NCBI GenBank assembly: GCA_003164925.1
Contig: PLRV01000045.1
Location: 82,466 to 146,465 of the forward strand
Direction of reading: 5' to 3'
DNA length: 64,000 nucleotides
Source of the DNA: Caulobacteraceae bacterium
GTDB lineage: Bacteria; Pseudomonadota; Alphaproteobacteria; Caulobacterales; Caulobacteraceae
The notes under the pieces: generated by a model
What the model saw: only the letters and a program-made list of their open reading frames with translations
The model's database searches: none
What the model was told of the DNA's origin: nothing
Shown: piece after piece, positions 1 through 6,681 of the stretch
Numbering within the stretch: position 1 is the stretch's first letter
Layout: each line of letters begins with the position of its first letter
Program-made: the position numbers and the translations under genes

Positions 1-662
1 CCTCGAAGCCCGGCGTGATCGCGGTCGCCAGCTCGGCGCTCAAGGCCTGAGCGCGGGCGATCAGCTCCTGAGGATCGGAAATGTCGGCCGGGGTGATCGT
101 GTTCATCACCTCAGCGGCCGTGTAGCCGAGCATCCGTTCGGCGCCGACGTTGAATATCTGAATCACGCCCTTGGCGTCGGTGGCGATGCTGGAAAAGTTG
201 GCGCTGTTGAAGATCGCGCTCTGCAGCGCGCCGGCCTTGAGCAAGGCCTCTTCCGCCTCCTGTCGCGCGGTGTTGTCGGTGCCGATCAACAGATAGCCGA
301 TGATGGCGCCTAGGGCGTCGCGCAGCGCCGTCACGGACACGACCGCCGGGAATCGGGTCCCATCCTTGCGGATGTATGTCAGCTCGTAGATATCCTCGAT
401 GCCGCGTGAGGCCTTGAACACCAGGGCCTCAAAGCCCGGCGTGATCGCGGTCGCCAGCTCGGCGCTCAAGGCCTGAGCGCGGGCGATCAGCTCTTGAGGA
501 TCGGAAATGTCGGCCGGGGTGATCGTGTTCATCACCTCAGCGGCCGTGTAGCCGAGCATCCGCTCGGCGCCGACGTTGAATATCTGAATCACGCCCTTGG
601 CGTCGGTGGCGATGCTGGAAAAGTTGGCGCTGTTAAAGATCGCGCTCTGCAGCGCGCCGGCC
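1..662 (-). repeat. Near-identical tandem PAS-coding repeat, 426-bp period
   Basis: Positions 1-236 and 427-662 align without gaps and differ at four positions by my reading. All four changes are synonymous (TTC/TTT, CAG/CAA, GAA/GAG, TTC/TTT). The unit corresponds to one PAS domain plus linker. Confidence 0.9.
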
Positions 663-694
663 TTGACGATCGATTCTTCCGTTTGGCGGTGCAC
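1..694 (-). CDS. PAS-repeat sensor protein, C-terminus beyond window edge
   Basis: The minus strand is open from the stop at 770-772 to the left edge and encodes one complete PAS domain (core FNVGAERMLGYTAAEVMN) followed by the start of a second. The two domains repeat with a 426-bp (142-residue) period. PAS domains sense ligands, redox state or light and usually precede a histidine kinase or cyclase output, which here would lie outside the window. No ATG exists in this frame after the stop. The GTG at 694 is the only common start codon, but PAS-flanking sequence (ITQAAANAVHR) already lies upstream of it, so the gene may be 5'-truncated or use a rare start. The upstream neighbour on the same strand is a response regulator. 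Confidence 0.7.
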   Translation of the reverse strand, partial: MHRQTEESIVKAGALQSAIFNSANFSSIATDAKGVIQIFNVGAERMLGYTAAEVMNTITPADISDPQELIARAQALSAELATAITPGFEALVFKASRGIEDIYELTYIRKDGTRFPAVVSVTALRDALGAIIGYLLIGTDNTARQEAEEALLKAGALQSAIFNSANFSSIATDAKGVIQIFNVGAERMLGYTAAEVMNTITPADISDPQELIARAQALSAELATAITPGFE

Positions 695-820
695 TGCGTT
701 GGCGGCGGCCTGGGTGATCAGGCCCTCCGCGCTCCCCTCCGTATGTGAAATAGAGATGGGGTATCCTAACTAAAATTTACGATCGAAGCTGCAGTGTATA
801 TTGTAGTATTCATCAGTTTG

Positions 821-1183
821 TTAATGAAGAAGTTTCCCAAAAGAAAAGTCAAGCTGGGCAGGAGAATATGGTTTCTGAATAAATTGGCCGCCATCGACAA
901 ACAAGTCTATCATATTGTCAGTCAGAGTTCTGCCGGACGTGTACAGAACCCGCAATTCTGGCCGAAGCTTGATGGCTTGATTGGCGACGTCATAGCCGCC
1001 GAATGCCAGTTCCCTTAAGCGTATATCGACGAAGAGTGCGTCGATATGTCGGGGCGCCGAAAGGTGCAAAAACGCTTCACAGCGGTCGCCCGCCACAAGG
1101 GTGTTGTGGCCCATATCCTCAATGATGCACTCGGCATTTTGGCGGATAAAAACCTCATCCTCGACGATGAGTATGACAGCCAT
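821..1183 (-). CDS. Single-domain response regulator
   Basis: This 120-residue protein is a stand-alone CheY-like receiver domain with no output domain. The acidic pocket is at E8-D9 (VEDE), the phosphoacceptor is D53 (FVDIR), the switch threonine/serine is in YTSGR and the conserved lysine is in QKPY. The frame extends upstream only to a TTG at 1228, so I chose the ATG at 1183, which starts directly before the first beta strand. It probably relays phosphate for a histidine kinase. The PAS gene begins about 50 bp downstream on the same strand, and the two may be co-transcribed. Confidence 0.8.
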   Translation of the reverse strand: MAVILIVEDEVFIRQNAECIIEDMGHNTLVAGDRCEAFLHLSAPRHIDALFVDIRLRELAFGGYDVANQAIKLRPELRVLYTSGRTLTDNMIDLFVDGGQFIQKPYSPAQLDFSFGKLLH

Positions 1184-1363
1184 CAAAACACCGCCGGCTC
1201 TGAACTCGGCATAACGTAAAGACCCCAACGCCGCCTTGGTGAATTTCAGCGTCTGAGACGTAGCGCATGTCGGACGTGAAGGTTCCGCGGATCAGGCAAG
1301 AAGTTCAAGCACCCCCACGGGGCTCTGATCTGACGGGGCTGTTCTGACGGGCCGGCGACGCCT

Positions 1364-2494
1364 CTACTGCGCTGCCCTCAATCGCCTTAGGGGACCCGCC
1401 AGCCGGTCGAGCCCGCTCTTGGCCGGCGGTGGCGCGAAGGCGTAGTCGAACTCGCCGGTCAGGGCCTCGACCGCGTGCAGGGCGAAGTTGGGATCATCCA
1501 GCGCCTTGCGGGCGAGCAGCACCAGGTCGGCGGCACCGTCTTTCAGGATCTGTTCGGCCTGCTCGGCGCTAAGGATGAGGCCCACCGCGCCGGTGGCGAC
1601 GGCCGCCTGCTTGCGCACCGCCGCCGCATAGGGAACCTGGTAGCCCGGCGCCACGCGCGGGGCGGTTGCGGTGTTGCCGCCCGCGGAGCAGTCGACCAGG
1701 TCCACGCCCCGAGCCTTGAGGGCTTTTGCGAAGGCGACCGTGTCTTCGATCGTCAGGCCGCCCTCGTCGAAGTCGACCGAGGACACGCGCACGAACAGCG
1801 GCTTGTCCTGCGGCCAGACCGCGCGCACCGTCTCGACCACCTCCAGCGGGAAGCGCATCCGCCCCTCGCGGTCGCCGCCATAGGCGTCGGTGCGGTGGTT
1901 CGACAGGGGCGAGAGGAACTCGTGCAGCAGATAGCCATGGGCGGCGTGCACCTCGACCACATCGAAGCCGCAGGTCAGCGCGCGCTTGGTCGCCTCGCGA
2001 AAGGCCACGATCACCTCGCCGATGTCGGCGGCGCTCATGGCGTGGGGCGCGGGATATCCATCGGCGAAGGGCAGCGCGCTCGGCCCGACCGTCTGCCATG
2101 GCGCGGCCCCGGACACGGCGTCCGCCTCGGCCAAGGGGCCCCCGCCGTCCCACGGGCGGTGGGTCGAGCCCTTGCGACCGGCATGGGCCAGCTGGATTCC
2201 CGCTGCCGCGCCATTGGCCTTGAGAAAGTCGGCGATGCGCGCCAGGGCTCGAGCCTGCTCTTCATTCCACAGGCCCATGTCGGTCGGGCTGATGCGGCCG
2301 CGGGCCTCCACCGCCGTCGCCTCCACGAACACCAGTCCCGCCCCGCCCAGGGCGAAGCGGCCCAAGTGCACTAGGTGCCAATCCTGGGCCACCCCCTCGA
2401 TCGCGCTGTACTGGCACATGGGCGACACCGCTACGCGGTTCTTGAGCGTCACGCCCTTGATCGTCAGGGGCTGGAGCAGAAGCGGTTGGAGCAT
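1364..2494 (-). CDS. namA: Old Yellow Enzyme, NADPH dehydrogenase (YqjM/NamA type)
   Basis: This 376-residue TIM-barrel flavoprotein belongs to the ene-reductase class. It uses FMN and NAD(P)H to reduce activated C=C bonds and is cytosolic. The N-terminal SPMCQYS holds the Cys and Tyr that characterise the YqjM subgroup near FMN. EVHAAHGYLLHEFLSP carries the paired histidines that bind the substrate oxyanion, and a C-terminal phosphate-binding segment (LILSAEQAEQ, LLARKAL) follows. Length matches the longer proteobacterial members. It lies 80 bp downstream of the Sir2 gene on the same strand, so co-transcription is possible. The physiological substrate cannot be told from sequence. Confidence 0.9.
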   Translation of the reverse strand: MLQPLLLQPLTIKGVTLKNRVAVSPMCQYSAIEGVAQDWHLVHLGRFALGGAGLVFVEATAVEARGRISPTDMGLWNEEQARALARIADFLKANGAAAGIQLAHAGRKGSTHRPWDGGGPLAEADAVSGAAPWQTVGPSALPFADGYPAPHAMSAADIGEVIVAFREATKRALTCGFDVVEVHAAHGYLLHEFLSPLSNHRTDAYGGDREGRMRFPLEVVETVRAVWPQDKPLFVRVSSVDFDEGGLTIEDTVAFAKALKARGVDLVDCSAGGNTATAPRVAPGYQVPYAAAVRKQAAVATGAVGLILSAEQAEQILKDGAADLVLLARKALDDPNFALHAVEALTGEFDYAFAPPPAKSGLDRLAGPLRRLRAAQ

Positions 2495-2574
2495 GAGAAA
2501 CGCCGTTCAATGGAGGAGACCCGTCACAGATAGGGCGTAGCGCGGGCCTCTCCAACCTCGCGTCGCCGCAAAAG

Positions 2575-3318
2575 TCAGGCTGGAACGATCTCGCTCAGGA
2601 CTGGTCCGATCTCGTCTTGCAGCACCAGGTGAGCGAAACGGTCTTGCTCGGTCGGCTCGCGGTTGACGATGGCCAGCTTGGCGCCGTTGCGCGCGGCCAT
2701 CAGCGGGAAGCCGGCCGCCGGATAGACCGCCAGCGAAGAACCCAGCACCAGGAAGAGGTCGCAGTCGAGCGTTTCCTCCTCCGCGCGCTGCATCGGCCCC
2801 TCCGGCATCGGCTGGCCGAAGGCCACCACCGCGCTCTTCACCAGTTCGCCGCACACGCGACAGGTCGGTATGACGCCCCGATCCATGAACGGCGCCTTCA
2901 GGTCCTCCAGCTCGTGGCGCGCCTCGCAAACCAGGCACTTGGCGAAGCTGGCGTTGCCGTGCAGTTCGATCACCTGCTCGGCCGGCACGCCCGAGGCCTG
3001 ATGCAGGTTGTCGACATTCTGGGTGATCACCGCCCCGGCCCTGCCCGAAGCGATCATCCGCGCGACCGCGTAGTGGCCGGCGTTGGGCGCGCCGCGATCC
3101 CAGCCGGCCGCGCCGGTGAAAGCGCGCGTCCAGGCCTCGCGCCGCTTGGCCTCGCTGCCCACGAACTCCTGAAAGGTGATCGGCTTCATCCGGCTCCACA
3201 CGCCGCCAGGGCTACGGAAGTCGGGGATGCCGGATTCGGTCGAGACGCCCGCGCCGGTGAACACCACCACGCGCTTGGCGTTGTCGATCATCCGGGCAAG
3301 GTCGGCGCGCGAGGACAT
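2575..3318 (-). CDS. cobB: NAD-dependent protein deacylase, Sir2 family
   Basis: This 247-residue sirtuin removes acyl groups from lysines, consuming NAD and releasing nicotinamide and O-acyl-ADP-ribose. Visible motifs in order are the Rossmann GAGVSTESGIPDFRSPGG (residues about 21-38), TQNVDNLHQASG, the catalytic histidine in ELHGNA, a four-cysteine zinc module (CLVC about 24 residues before CRVC), and GSSLAVYPA near the NAD site. All expected catalytic residues are present. The gene is transcribed away from the tRNA-Lys fragment at 3348, so it may mark the ancestral flank of the inserted region. Confidence 0.92.
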   Translation of the reverse strand: MSSRADLARMIDNAKRVVVFTGAGVSTESGIPDFRSPGGVWSRMKPITFQEFVGSEAKRREAWTRAFTGAAGWDRGAPNAGHYAVARMIASGRAGAVITQNVDNLHQASGVPAEQVIELHGNASFAKCLVCEARHELEDLKAPFMDRGVIPTCRVCGELVKSAVVAFGQPMPEGPMQRAEEETLDCDLFLVLGSSLAVYPAAGFPLMAARNGAKLAIVNREPTEQDRFAHLVLQDEIGPVLSEIVPA

Positions 3319-3614
3319 GGGCTCGCAAATAGGCGATGCAGGGCAGGGTTGGTAGGCCGGCTGAGAACCGGCGGCTGCGAAAAGACGACTTTCGGGAAGG
3401 ACGCGGGGGAAGCCGTGAGCCGGTTTGGGCCAGCGCTGAAGGCGCTCAACGCGGCGCGCCTATTCTGGAGCCTACTTTCACCCGCGCACATGGACTAGCC
3501 TCTCAAGAGTCCGCCGCCAAGCGCCAGCATCGCGCAGGCGGGCAAACAACAGATGAGAAACCTGGGCGGGGCTCAACGTCTCGCGCCCAACAATCCAATG
3601 AGGAGTGAAAGCCA
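3319..3614. other. Non-coding gap between Sir2 and the SnoaL-like gene
   Basis: No credible gene is visible. The stretch carries the tRNA-Lys 3'-end fragment at 3348-3370 and, at its right end, a GAGGAG-type ribosome binding site for the gene at 3615. I see no integrase remnant. Confidence 0.5.
3348..3370 (-). repeat. Partial copy of tRNA-Lys 3' end (candidate attachment site)
   Basis: GTTGGTAGGCCGGCTG at 3348-3363 is identical to 12709-12724, which covers the encoded CCA, acceptor strand and start of the T arm of tRNA-Lys. With two mismatches the match extends to 21 of 23 bases. The orientation is the same as in the tRNA. Duplicating a tRNA 3' end is the classic footprint of tyrosine-integrase insertion, but no integrase is visible here. 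Confidence 0.6.
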
Positions 3615-4154
3615 ATGCGCAACCCAAGTCCAAGCTCAAAGGTCATTGCCTTGGCCGTAGCCCTAACTGCGGTGGCCGCGCTGGCTTTGTCGGGCGCATC
3701 AGCCCGAGCTGGCGAGTCCACCCAACAAGAGGCGAACAAGAAACTCGTGAGTGAGTTCTATGCCGCGCTCTACGACGCCGAAGCGACCGGCGCGATGAAG
3801 ACAAAAGGCCGTAGCATCGTGGAAAAGTTCATTGCTCTGGACTACATCCAACACCGTCCGGGCGAGAAGAACGGGCGCGAAGCCATGATTCACAACACGG
3901 AAGCAGCACCGTCCATGCCGGGGGGGACCATGCCGCCCGCGAAGCTGTTGTTTCTCGCCGCTGACGGCGATCTCGTCGTTCAAGTGACCAGCCGCGACCT
4001 TCCCGACCCGGCGACCGGCGCCCCGAAGCCGACGCTGATCTGGAACATGTTCAGGGTCCAGGACGGCAAGTTGGCTGAACACTGGGACGCCGTGCCGGGT
4101 GCGCCGATGGGACAGCCGCCCGCGCCGGGCATCCAGCCGCCGCCTGGGCGCTGA
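3615..4154 (+). CDS. Exported SnoaL-like (NTF2 fold) protein
   Basis: This 179-residue protein has an N-terminal signal peptide (hydrophobic residues about 10-28, cleavage near SARA-GE) followed by one SnoaL-like/ester-cyclase-type domain. Features of that fold are the helix NKKLVSEFYAALYDA, FIALDYIQHRP, and the closing strands IWNMFRVQDGKLAEHWDAV. Family members bind small hydrophobic molecules in a cone-shaped pocket, and some are isomerases or cyclases. Export suggests a periplasmic role. The C-terminus is Pro-rich. The start has a clear GAGGAG ribosome binding site, and a strong terminator follows at 4222. It lies inside the candidate island, beside TonB-dependent uptake genes, but no substrate can be inferred. 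Confidence 0.75.
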   Translation: MRNPSPSSKVIALAVALTAVAALALSGASARAGESTQQEANKKLVSEFYAALYDAEATGAMKTKGRSIVEKFIALDYIQHRPGEKNGREAMIHNTEAAPSMPGGTMPPAKLLFLAADGDLVVQVTSRDLPDPATGAPKPTLIWNMFRVQDGKLAEHWDAVPGAPMGQPPAPGIQPPPGR

Positions 4155-4221
4155 TCGTCCCACGCTGATCGGCAAAGGTTGTCTCGACCGCCGCCAACGC
4201 ACCACTCCTTGTTCGGCCAGG

Positions 4222-4265
4222 TCCAGGCCTTGGCGCAACCCCTGCGCCAAGGCCTGGATTTGTTA
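4222..4265 (+). terminator. Intrinsic terminator after the SnoaL-like gene
   Basis: A perfect 16-bp inverted repeat (TCCAGGCCTTGGCGCA at 4222-4237 with its complement at 4243-4258) encloses the loop ACCCC and is followed by TTTGTT. It lies 67 bp after the stop codon at 4154. Confidence 0.75.
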
Positions 4266-4578
4266 TAGTTGCGTCGGCCAGGGGGCCTGGGCGAGCGGCG
4301 GCCGACAAGGCCTTCGGCGTTGTAGCCGCGCCCTCAGTCAAGCAGGTCTGGCGGTCCATCTCGCAGCCGCGCCGTCTCGTCCCGTCGACGGCCCTCCAGA
4401 ACTGCGCCAAAGCCGGCGTTCGACGCGCTGCGTCCAAGTCCAGCCGCATGAACGACGCGACCGCAGCCATCACCTCCAGGCAAATCACCCGGAAGGAGGC
4501 GAAACACGCCCGGCCCCGCTTGGGAATCCCGCGAGTGAATCGGCGCTCAGCGCCGTTGGTATAAGTTGTCCAACAGGA
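4266..4578. other. Non-coding gap with no recognised content
   Basis: This stretch lies between the terminator at 4222 and the convergent gene ending at 4579. Open frames exist on both strands, but their translations look like random high-GC coding and I could not match them to any family. An eroded gene cannot be excluded. Confidence 0.4.
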
Positions 4579-5526
4579 TCAATCTTTAGGTTCGGGAATA
4601 AGCCCAGCGTCCACATCTTCATGGGGGTCGCCGACCTGCTCTTCACAATTGTACTCCCGGAAGTGGGCGGTTTCCGGTTGCCAACTGAAAGTCCGCATAA
4701 TCGACCACGGGTTTGTGTAGTAGACCGGATCGAAGACCGTGGTGACCACTTCCAGGTAGGGCTTGCGATCGCCGTTGTCGACCTTGCGGATGCGCTGGAC
4801 GAGCTTGCCGTTGGCCGATAGAGGCGTGCCATCGACGTCCAGTAAAAGCGCCTGTTTGAAGTCGGAGCTTTCGACCACCAGCGTGTTGCCGTCCCAGCGC
4901 CCGACGGATCGGCCCATGTATTGCTTTTGGGCCGGCGGCGGCGAACGGGAAGGTTCAAGCAGTACCTGCCATCGGCCATGGTACTCCTCGAACACAAATT
5001 CGATCCAGGCCTTCGACTGGAAAATCTGGAACGGGAAATTCAAGTCGCGCTGCCATTCCGGTCCCGGGAGGCGGCACTTGGCCGAGGCATTGCTGTAGGG
5101 CTTGCCGTTCTTCGAAGACATAACCCGCCGCACCAGGACCTCGGCCCCCTTCATGGTGTACGGAATCGCGGCGCCGTACATGTCCTTCTGGATGCGCGCC
5201 TCAAGCGCCTGATTGTGCATCCAGGCGCCCTGCAGATCTCGCGGATTGGACGACGGCAATGGACCGTCGGCAGGCAAGGGCTTCATGGGGAACAAACCGC
5301 CCGCCTGAAGCGCCGGCAGCGCTTGGACGAGCTTTTGGGCGGGAGTGAAGACAGGCCCGGGCGGAGGCGGAAGACCGCCGCCGGGCGAGCCGGGAGGACC
5401 GCCGCCGAGCGAGCCGGGAGGACCAGGTTGGGCGACAGCGGCTCCGCTCGCGGTCACGGCGAACACGGCGGCGCTTAACATGGCGCATCGCGTTAGGCGG
5501 GGCAGGAATTGTGTTTCAGTCGTCAC
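4579..5526 (-). CDS. Exported GxW/GHWEG-family protein, copy A
   Basis: This 315-residue exported protein belongs to an unnamed family with four members in this cluster. A signal peptide ends near GAAVA-QP, and a Gly/Pro-rich linker follows (about 33-62). Family hallmarks are DLQGAW near the domain start, a mid-protein Cys (SAKCRLPG), an aromatic strand (WIEFVFEEYHGRWQVLL), the core SVGRWDGNTLVVES, FDPVYYTNPW and a C-terminal Cys (REYNCEEQ). The G-x-W start and beta-rich pattern resemble lipocalin-like barrels, which is inference. I chose the GTG at 5526 because it follows a TGGAG site and lies 28 bp after the upstream gene. An earlier ATG at 5616 would overlap that gene. Confidence 0.6.
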   Translation of the reverse strand: MTTETQFLPRLTRCAMLSAAVFAVTASGAAVAQPGPPGSLGGGPPGSPGGGLPPPPGPVFTPAQKLVQALPALQAGGLFPMKPLPADGPLPSSNPRDLQGAWMHNQALEARIQKDMYGAAIPYTMKGAEVLVRRVMSSKNGKPYSNASAKCRLPGPEWQRDLNFPFQIFQSKAWIEFVFEEYHGRWQVLLEPSRSPPPAQKQYMGRSVGRWDGNTLVVESSDFKQALLLDVDGTPLSANGKLVQRIRKVDNGDRKPYLEVVTTVFDPVYYTNPWSIMRTFSWQPETAHFREYNCEEQVGDPHEDVDAGLIPEPKD

Positions 5527-5554
5527 GGGACGGCTCCAGTCAACGTCGATCGGA

Positions 5555-6304
5555 TTAGGAGGACGGCAATGTCGGTTGATGGGCGTCGAGCCGGTCCAGG
5601 CAAATGTCCTCGGCAAACAGCGCCGCCGGTTGCCGCTTGTAGGTGACGACCCCGCTCCACGGACGCGTGAAATAAGCCGGATCCTCGATGGTGATGCGGT
5701 CTTCGAGCGTGTCGTGATCGATCAATCGCAGGCGCTCGGTGATCTTGACGTCCTGGGTGTGGGGCACGAGATCATCAATCAAGGTGCGATCGGACAGATT
5801 GGTGGTCTGGGCCACCAGCGTCTTTCCCTCCCAATGCCCAACCGAGTCGCCGGTCATCGTGGGGACGAGGGATGACATAGGGTCAGGGTCACGGGGCACG
5901 CCTCCCGTGTCGATTTGGCGAATGGCGTGGTTCCATTCATAGTCGAAGGTCATGACCCCAAGGCGCTGCCAGATCTTGAAGCGCTTGGCCGTCAGCATGA
6001 GACGCGGAACGCCGGGGCTCGAGCAACGCGACGTGGCGATGTCATAGTCGTCGTAGTCGCCCCGGGCCTTCAGTTGCTTGTTCTCTTCATAATGCTTGCG
6101 GCCTTCCTCGGTGAACGGCACGGGGCCGGACGTGGGCTTAAGGACGGACGTTGGTTTGGCGATCTTCCACACGCCCTCCAGGTTGACGGGGACGGTTGGC
6201 CCGGCCAGAGCGCCCTGCGCGCCAAGCGAGAGCGAGAGCGAGAGCGAGAGCGAGAGCGAAACACTCAAGGCCAGCAGCCCTGTGGAAAAGGCGCATCGCC
6301 GCAT
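5555..6304 (-). CDS. Exported GxW/GHWEG-family protein, copy B
   Basis: This 249-residue exported protein is closest to the copy at 9236. The signal peptide core is an (SL)6 tract encoded by a hexanucleotide repeat. The mature part shows LEGVWK (G-x-W), a mid Cys in SRCSSPGVPRLM, the strand VMTFDYEWNHAIRQIDTGG, the core DSVGHWEGKTLV, then VKITERLRLIDHDTLEDRITIEDP and a C-terminal Cys in EDICLDR. The two conserved cysteines suggest a disulfide formed after export. It probably shares a transcript with copy A (28 bp apart). Upstream on the same strand is the TonB-dependent receptor. I do not know a function for the family. Confidence 0.65.
   Translation of the reverse strand: MRRCAFSTGLLALSVSLSLSLSLSLSLGAQGALAGPTVPVNLEGVWKIAKPTSVLKPTSGPVPFTEEGRKHYEENKQLKARGDYDDYDIATSRCSSPGVPRLMLTAKRFKIWQRLGVMTFDYEWNHAIRQIDTGGVPRDPDPMSSLVPTMTGDSVGHWEGKTLVAQTTNLSDRTLIDDLVPHTQDVKITERLRLIDHDTLEDRITIEDPAYFTRPWSGVVTYKRQPAALFAEDICLDRLDAHQPTLPSS
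6225..6260. repeat. AGCGAG hexanucleotide microsatellite in signal-peptide codons
   Basis: Five perfect AGCGAG units and a sixth ending in a mismatch run from 6225 to 6260. Read on the minus strand each unit is a Ser-Leu dipeptide, so gain or loss of a unit lengthens or shortens the hydrophobic core by two residues without a frameshift. Confidence 0.95.
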
Positions 6305-6492
6305 TCACCGTCTCTCCTTTAATTCGCCCGCCAGGTCCGGCGCCGCTCGATTGTCGAGGTGAACCGCCGCGCCCAGAGTCGCTGGCGCCAAACGTCAGCC
6401 CAATAAGTATTCGCAGGCTTATCTGCAGGACCGGGAGGGCCGAAAATAGACGCATGAATTGAGGCGCCGAGTTTGTTCAGCGGCGCTAATCG

Positions 6493-6645
6493 ATGAGCGA
6501 GGATGCCCTTGCCGCCGCCCGGCGAAAGTTCGGGGAGGAGGCCGGCTTGTATGCCCAAGGTCCGTTCGCGGTCCCACAGCCTCTCAGACAGAGAAGCGGC
6601 AAGGCCGGTGTTCTGCCGGATGGTCGAGACCAACCCGGACCTGGC
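6493..6645 (+). pseudogene. Frameshifted remnant of a small conserved protein
   Basis: In the 377-bp gap between copy B and the receptor, the plus strand starts with ATG at 6493 and reads MSEDALAAARRKFGEEAGLYAQ. Dropping one G at 6559-6560 lets it continue as VRSRSHSLSDREAARPVF and then CRMVETNPD. The composite resembles short (60-80 residue) alphaproteobacterial proteins of the A-x-x-K/R-F/Y-G-x-x-A-x-x-Y-A type that end in a W/F-R-x-V-x segment. It runs antisense to the surrounding genes. The family match is from memory and a chance similarity is possible. Confidence 0.35.
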
Positions 6646-6681
6646 TACTCAAGCCGGCCGAAAAACCTATTCCCGGAAATG

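Noticed and set aside
1..662. Long direct repeat as a possible CRISPR array or IS duplication
   Set aside because: The unit is 426 bp, in frame and encodes a PAS domain with only synonymous differences; no short repeat-spacer pattern or inverted ends are present.
4266..4578. Possible transposase or phage-gene remnant in the gap after the SnoaL-like gene
   Set aside because: One frame has a short stretch (ADKAF) recalling transposases, but nothing around it supports a family, and no inverted ends or target duplication are visible.
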